Shown here: piece by piece, positions 6,261 to 9,599 of the stretch | Layout of the letters: each line of letters begins with the position of its first letter | How positions within the stretch are numbered: the first letter of the stretch is position 1 | Assembly (NCBI GenBank): GCA_039798265.1 | Contig: JBDKGH010000115.1 | Location: 1-9,599, forward strand | Direction: 5' to 3' | Source: JBDKGH01 sp039798265 | GTDB lineage: Bacteria > Bacteroidota > Bacteroidia > Flavobacteriales_D > Sanyastnellaceae | Length of the DNA: 9,599 bases | The notes under the pieces: model-generated | The model's database searches: none | Seen by the model: the letters and a program-made list of their open reading frames with translations, nothing else | Told to the model about the DNA's origin: nothing | Translations under genes and position numbers: made by a program

Positions 6261-8270
6261 ATGGATACTCCCGTTTGCGCATACGTCGATTTCCTGTTTA
6301 TAGGACTTGGAGCTTCCAATTCGTTGCTGATGTTGAAAATGCACGAAATAGGTTTGTTAGATGGAAAAAAGATAGCCGTCATCGAACCGAATCTAGAGGT
6401 GTTGAATGATCGAAATTTTTGTTTTTGGGCGACAGAAGAAGAGCTACTCCAACTAAATCTCCAAGGGTTGATTAGTTCGAGATGGCAAAATATGGAAGTG
6501 GCTGGTAGAACAAGTCAATCCATTGCTCCTGTTTTTTACTATCACATTAGAGGTGCTGATTTATCACGCAGTACCAAAGAAATTCTGACGAATTATACTG
6601 TTCAGTATTTCTCCGAAAAATGGGAAAGTGAACCTGTTCGAAAGGATGAATCCTATATCGTAGATCTTTCTTCAGCCTCAATCGAGGCCAAGCGGGTGTT
6701 TGATAGTAGGCCTCCGCAGTTCAAAAAAACAGGGGAAAATCAAAGTCATTTACTTCAGTCGTTTTATGGCTGGGAGGTAGAGGTGCGTGAAGAACATTTT
6801 GAGCCATCGAAAATGGTGATGATGGATTTCGCTATTCCACAAGATCATTTCTGTCAGTTTATTTACATTCTTCCGTTTACGGCGAATAAGGCTTTGATTG
6901 AGGTTACGCGTTTCGGTAAAGAAGTGCTGACGACAGAGGCTGCTCAAAAGATTCTTCTCACTTATTTGGAGAAGTTGGAAGGGACGTATGAAGTAGTGAA
7001 TGAAGAGAGAGGCGTGATACCAATGTCATCTTACGAAACGGAGCATGCTGATTTCGGTATAATGTGGACTCGAACAGGCGTTAATGCTGATTTGATCAAG
7101 CCGACTACGGGTTACGCTTTTTTCAATATGGCTAAAGATGCGGATCTGATAACGGCCTCTATTCTTGAACAAACGGAGATAAAAAGAGAAGGGCGCAAAT
7201 CGCGCTTTGAATTTTATGACCATCTGCTACTCAAAATTTTGGAGAAATCTCCGGAAAAGGGCAAGCGTGTTTTTCATTCCTTGTTTAGTCGTGTTCCTTT
7301 AAATGAGGTCTTGGTTTTCTTAAGTGAAAAATCAACGTTGAGAAAAGAAGTGAAAATTTTTTCCAAACTTCCGAAACTTCTTTTTGTAAAAACGGCTATC
7401 GCACATTTATGGAATAGACTACAGATGCTCTCACCGGTGCATTTAGCTTTGGTGATGACCTTATTGGCCTTGTTGCTTAATGGCTTGAACATTCAGATGC
7501 CCATTTGGATGTTTTTAAGCTTAGGATTTTTATGGGTGGGTTTACCGCATGGCGCCTTGGATCATTTGACAGATCAATCTCTGCGAAAAGTATCGGACTA
7601 TGCGCGTTTCATCTTGAAGTATTTAATGAAAGGAGCGATCTTAGGATTGTTGTGGCTTGTATTGCCGGATTGGGCATTACTTATTTTTATTCTTTTTTCC
7701 GCATGGCATTTTGGACAAGGGGACTTTAAAGAATGGAATCTCGCGCCAGGATGGCGATCTTTCCTTTGGGGAGTTCAGGTTTTGACGATTATTTTGTTTT
7801 TTCACCATAAAGAAACGAGCCACGTTTTAGCTCAGGTGAACGGATCAGTAGTGCACTTGTGGTTTAATCAAATCACAGATGAGCAATTAACACTTGTGCA
7901 TTGGACTTTGGTGTTAAGCTCCTTTTTATTTGCTGGTTTTATGAGAAGCCGATTGATTTTTCTTTCTCTACTTTATTTATTCCTCTCTGCGTATTTGCCA
8001 TTACTTTTCTCCTTTGGTATATATTTTATCGTTCAGCACAGTTGGCATGGTTGGAGGCACCTCAAGCATGATTTACAAGTGAGTTCTTATCAACTCTGGT
8101 TAAAGTCTCTGCCCTTTACGCTCGGGGGATTGCTTTTGTTTTTTGCATTTATCCTTTTGAACACCACTGAATCGATCGGTGTTTTTTTTATAGTCTTATC
8201 CTGCATCAGTATTCCACATATTTTTTCCATGCACCTTTTTTATAAGACCTATTCAGAAGGGTCGAAATGA
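6261..8270 (+). CDS. Fusion of lycopene beta-cyclase (CrtY) and beta-carotene 15,15'-dioxygenase (Blh)
   Basis: One uninterrupted 669-residue frame holds two enzymes. Residues 1 to about 370 are CrtY: a dinucleotide-binding start (FLFIGLGASN, 12-20), NDRNFCFW at 49-56, QSFYGWEVE at 166-174, ILPF...ALIEVTRF at about 203-218, ERGVIPM at 249-255 and KPTTGYAF at 280-287. CrtY closes the two ends of lycopene to beta rings. After a linker (about 370-392), residues 393-665 are a polytopic Brp/Blh domain with about eight membrane segments: GLPHGALDH (427-435), SAWHFGQGD (480-488), QHSWHGWRHL (592-601) and IPHIFSMH (651-658). Blh cleaves beta-carotene into two retinals using iron held by histidines; His430, His483 and His593 are the likeliest ligands. 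These are normally separate proteins of about 380 and 280 residues, and the sum fits a simple end-to-end fusion. The neighbouring rhodopsin would use the retinal. The ATG at 6261 starts directly before the FAD fold; no Shine-Dalgarno site is seen. Domain calls are strong; substrate channelling between them is inference. Confidence 0.93.
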   Translation: MDTPVCAYVDFLFIGLGASNSLLMLKMHEIGLLDGKKIAVIEPNLEVLNDRNFCFWATEEELLQLNLQGLISSRWQNMEVAGRTSQSIAPVFYYHIRGADLSRSTKEILTNYTVQYFSEKWESEPVRKDESYIVDLSSASIEAKRVFDSRPPQFKKTGENQSHLLQSFYGWEVEVREEHFEPSKMVMMDFAIPQDHFCQFIYILPFTANKALIEVTRFGKEVLTTEAAQKILLTYLEKLEGTYEVVNEERGVIPMSSYETEHADFGIMWTRTGVNADLIKPTTGYAFFNMAKDADLITASILEQTEIKREGRKSRFEFYDHLLLKILEKSPEKGKRVFHSLFSRVPLNEVLVFLSEKSTLRKEVKIFSKLPKLLFVKTAIAHLWNRLQMLSPVHLALVMTLLALLLNGLNIQMPIWMFLSLGFLWVGLPHGALDHLTDQSLRKVSDYARFILKYLMKGAILGLLWLVLPDWALLIFILFSAWHFGQGDFKEWNLAPGWRSFLWGVQVLTIILFFHHKETSHVLAQVNGSVVHLWFNQITDEQLTLVHWTLVLSSFLFAGFMRSRLIFLSLLYLFLSAYLPLLFSFGIYFIVQHSWHGWRHLKHDLQVSSYQLWLKSLPFTLGGLLLFFAFILLNTTESIGVFFIVLSCISIPHIFSMHLFYKTYSEGSK

Positions 8271-8289
8271 AAAGGGATTCGTCATTGTC

Positions 8290-8394
8290 ATGGATGTTAA
8301 TCAAAAAACATACTTAATCCCCCTCAAAAGCGACATCCGTCAAAAACTAGGCTTATCCATGGGCACCGAAGTAGAGGTGGTTGTGGGGGTGTGA
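8290..8394 (+). pseudogene. Very short AbrB- or DUF1905-like ORF, probably a remnant
   Basis: ATG at 8290 to TGA at 8392-8394 gives 34 residues. YLIPLKSDIRQKLGLSMGTE (8-27), followed by VEVVV, reads like an 'IP...IR..LGL..GT.VEV' hairpin. That pattern is shared by AbrB/SpoVT-type DNA-binding antitoxins and by the C-terminal end of DUF1905 proteins; I cannot choose between them. Both families are longer (about 70-100 residues), so this is either a stand-alone domain fragment or a decayed gene. It starts 19 nt after the CrtY-Blh stop. The frame also stays open upstream into the end of that gene, but without family similarity I can recognise. Confidence 0.4.
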
Positions 8395-8400
8395 GGAGGG

Positions 8401-8440
8401 TCGAACATCTATTTCCGATTTTCGATAGATGAATGTTCGA
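8401..8440. repeat. 40-bp nested inverted repeat with TCGAA/TTCGA ends
   Basis: The outer arms TCGAACAT (8401-8408) and ATGTTCGA (8433-8440) are perfect complements. An alternative inner stem, CATCTAT (8406-8412) with ATAGATG (8425-8431), is also perfect and encloses CGATTTTCG, itself able to pair CGA with TCG. There is no T run after it, so it is not a standard terminator. It resembles the TCGAA-rich repeats scattered between genes in many Bacteroidota genomes. Confidence 0.6.
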
Positions 8441-8453
8441 TACTTGGGGTTGA

Positions 8454-8558
8454 GTTTTCTTTGTGCTAGTGTTGTTGAACAACCCGAACGATCGTACGGT
8501 CAATTTTTCTGAATTGGTTTCTGAAAGCTACTTTGTGAAGGTTGTTTATGACGAGTAA
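8454..8558 (+). pseudogene. Possible remnant of a type IX secretion C-terminal sorting domain
   Basis: After the TGA at 8451-8453 the frame is open for 34 codons to TAA at 8556-8558. The last part, RTVNFSELVSESYFVKVVYD, resembles the end of type IX secretion sorting domains, which often read like 'V(N/D)(L/F)S.L.SG.YFVKV'; the usual Gly is Glu here, a one-base change. The upstream residues are hydrophobic and not recognisable. There is no start codon of the right kind and no cargo domain, so if real it is only the tail of a lost gene. A chance match is possible. Confidence 0.3.
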
Positions 8559-8690
8559 AGTGGGGTGAAGTGGGTGTGTAGGATTGATGATCCTTAGTTC
8601 TTGCCACCTCGAGCTACCCAATGGGTTCTACATTATTGTTTTTTGCGATTGAACGGTAGATTTAGCGACAAATGGCTTAAATTTACTAGT

Positions 8691-8993
8691 ATGAAATTGA
8701 TAGAGTCCAACATACAGTTGATCCGCGAGCTATGTGCAAAGCACAGGGTGCGTAGACTTTTTGTATTCGGCTCTGTCTTAAGAGACACGTTTTCGAATAA
8801 GTCGGATATAGATTTTTTGGTTGATTTCGCAGATGTTGATCTAAAGGAGTATGCAGATAATTATTTCGAGTTGAAAGAAAAGCTGGAGGCACTCTTGAAA
8901 TGTCCCGTCGATCTTTTGGAAGAAAAGGGAATTCGAAATCCATTTTTTCGCGAGGAGATCGAAAAGGAGAAACAGTTGATTTATGGAGAATAG
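8691..8993 (+). CDS. mntA: MntA-type minimal nucleotidyltransferase antitoxin
   Basis: From the ATG at 8691 the protein has 100 residues and is a minimal nucleotidyltransferase. The GSx10DxD active site is exact: Gly27-Ser28, ten residues, then Asp39 and Asp41, with a likely third acidic residue at Asp74 in CPVDLLEE. In characterised MntA-HepT pairs this enzyme transfers AMP from ATP onto a tyrosine of the HEPN toxin and so inactivates it. A longer frame opens at a TTG at 8601, but the extra 30 residues are unlike the family, so the ATG at 8691 is preferred. It overlaps the next gene by 11 nt, the usual tight coupling for this pair. It acts in the cytosol, and autoregulation is not visible here. 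A plain nucleotidyltransferase of other use is unlikely given the partner. Confidence 0.9.
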   Translation: MKLIESNIQLIRELCAKHRVRRLFVFGSVLRDTFSNKSDIDFLVDFADVDLKEYADNYFELKEKLEALLKCPVDLLEEKGIRNPFFREEIEKEKQLIYGE

Positions 8994-9318
8994 AATTCGA
9001 ACTTATTTGTTTGATATTTTGAACTCTATAGAAGAAATAGAGTCTTTCTTCGATGGACTACCTCTGGATTATGTCGCCTTTCAAGCGGATAAAAAGACAA
9101 AGAGAGCAGTAGAGAGAAATATTGAAATAATTGGCGAAGCAGTAAATAGAATATTAAAGGAGAATCCCAGCTTTCCTTTAGAAAATGCAAGAAATATCAT
9201 AGGTACTCGAAATAGAATTATTCATAGTTACGATAATGTAGCTGATGAGATGATTTGGTCAATAGTGGTAAAAAGTCTTCCAAAGCTTAAAGAGGAGGTA
9301 AAAAACATGTTGAATTAG
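8983..9318 (+). CDS. hepT: HepT-type HEPN toxin (RNase)
   Basis: A 111-residue, mostly helical protein of the HEPN/DUF86 family. The signature Rx4HxY is complete: Arg76, His81 and Tyr83 in RNRIIHSY, preceded by the typical EIIGEAVNRI helix at 48-57. HEPN toxins of this type cut RNA as dimers using Arg and His. In studied systems the Tyr of the motif is the residue AMPylated by MntA, so the toxin looks intact and controllable. AAGGAGA at 8964-8970 could be a ribosome binding site 12 nt before the ATG, and the start lies within the end of the antitoxin gene. Positions 9121-9240 are only about 29% G+C by hand count, lower than the rhodopsin region, consistent with recent gain. The TAG stop (9316-9318) forms the first three bases of the downstream fold-back element. 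Confidence 0.9.
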   Translation: MENRIRTYLFDILNSIEEIESFFDGLPLDYVAFQADKKTKRAVERNIEIIGEAVNRILKENPSFPLENARNIIGTRNRIIHSYDNVADEMIWSIVVKSLPKLKEEVKNMLN

Positions 9319-9399
9319 TGCAGTCTTATCGATATCTGGCGGCAGCTTTTATTACTCTGATATAATATGTCTCTGCTCAGATTACCGAGCGCTGCACTA
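9316..9399. repeat. 84-bp nested fold-back element starting at the hepT stop codon
   Basis: Three blocks pair in register. TAGTGCAG (9316-9323) pairs with CTGCACTA (9392-9399), ATCTG (9334-9338) with CAGAT (9378-9382), and GCAG (9342-9345) with CTGC (9373-9376). Internal loops of 10/9 and 3/1 nt and a 27-nt A/T-rich terminal loop lie between them. No T run follows, so it is not a typical terminator. It could be a structured RNA, a transcript-end stabiliser or a recombination end of the toxin-antitoxin unit. Confidence 0.5.
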
Positions 9400-9478
9400 G
9401 GGTTTATGGAACCTTCTTCCAAAGGATGATGTTTTTCGCTTTCTTTTTATATCGATCATTTTTTTTAATTTGGCTGTT

Positions 9479-9599
9479 ATGATTGCTTCTGTTACTACTC
9501 CTCGTTTTATCCTCCGCGAATTTCGTCTTACGGATGTAGAGGCTTTATTTGCCGTTGACTCTGATCCAGAGGTGGTGCGTTATTTAGGAAACAAAACAT
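9479..9599 (+). CDS. GNAT family N-acetyltransferase, RimJ/RimL-like (partial, 5' end)
   Basis: From the ATG at 9479 the frame runs off the window after 40 codons. TPRFILREFRLTDVEALFAV, followed by DSDPEVVRYLGNK, is the classic opening of RimJ/RimL-type GNAT enzymes ('TPRL.LR.....D...L......D..V...LG'). These move an acetyl group from acetyl-CoA to an amine, such as a protein N-terminus or a small molecule. The acetyl-CoA binding motif lies beyond the window, so the substrate cannot be judged. It is 160 nt after hepT, beyond the fold-back element, so it is probably a separate transcription unit. Confidence 0.85.
   Translation, partial: MIASVTTPRFILREFRLTDVEALFAVDSDPEVVRYLGNKT

Larger units (their letters stand above)
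8271..8690. other. 420-nt patch of gene remnants and inverted repeats
   Basis: This stretch separates the phototrophy genes from the toxin-antitoxin pair and has no full gene. It contains the short ORF at 8290-8394, the inverted repeat at 8401-8440, the probable sorting-domain remnant at 8454-8558 and two adjoining small dyads at 8471-8499. From 8559 to 8690 I see nothing beyond a minor ACCC/GGGT dyad near 8616-8626 and an A/T-rich run before the mntA-like start. The mixture suggests an insertion and deletion scar. Confidence 0.5.

Noticed and set aside
6750..7492. Antisense open frames within the CrtY-Blh gene
   Set aside because: They are short, have no recognisable domains and are shadows of a strongly supported gene on the plus strand.
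8601..8690. N-terminal extension of MntA from the TTG at 8601
   Set aside because: The 30 extra residues look non-coding and unlike the family; the ATG at 8691 gives the usual 100-residue length.
9316..9399. Integron attC site after the toxin-antitoxin genes
   Set aside because: The fold-back shape and position fit loosely, but the required RYYYAAC and GTTRRRY core boxes are absent at its ends.
9426..9482. 18-codon hydrophobic mini-ORF overlapping the GNAT start by ATGA
   Set aside because: The region is T-rich, which gives Phe and Leu codons by chance; there is no ribosome binding site or family similarity.

Overview
The window most likely comes from a Bacteroidota chromosome (Flavobacteriia, Cytophagia or a relative). 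Pointers to this are the sequence style of the proteorhodopsin and lycopene cyclase, the moderately AT-rich composition, the near absence of clear Shine-Dalgarno sites, a promoter-like box of the Bacteroidota TTTG/TAnnTTTG type, and a probable remnant of a type IX secretion sorting domain. The assignment rests on sequence recognition only; there is no rRNA or other marker gene.

Layout. Positions 1-948 hold the end of an unidentified gene followed by an unusual peptide-deformylase-like protein with an N-terminal export or lipoprotein-type signal. Positions 1053-4623 hold a signalling operon: a membrane hybrid histidine kinase with its own phosphorelay (HisKA, HATPase, REC, REC, Hpt) overlaps by 8 nt a response regulator whose output is a class III adenylate cyclase. 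A small four-helix membrane protein of unknown function follows (4677-5096), then a 369-nt gene-free leader.

Positions 5466-8270 are the highlight, a compact phototrophy module. The first gene encodes a proton-pumping, probably green-absorbing proteorhodopsin. It carries a glycine at the helix-E position that opens the carotenoid-antenna window in xanthorhodopsin-type pumps. After a strong intrinsic terminator comes a single 669-residue protein that appears to be a natural fusion of lycopene beta-cyclase (CrtY) with the membrane beta-carotene 15,15'-dioxygenase (Blh). One polypeptide would therefore convert lycopene to beta-carotene and cleave that to retinal, the rhodopsin chromophore. The earlier carotenoid genes (crtE, crtB, crtI) are not in the window.

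Positions 8271-9599 look like an accessory patch. It contains a very short AbrB/DUF1905-like ORF, a TCGAA/TTCGA inverted repeat, a likely sorting-domain remnant, an AT-rich MntA-HepT toxin-antitoxin pair, a nested fold-back structure starting exactly at the hepT stop codon, and the start of a GNAT acetyltransferase that runs off the end. No tRNA, rRNA, CRISPR array or intact transposase was seen.
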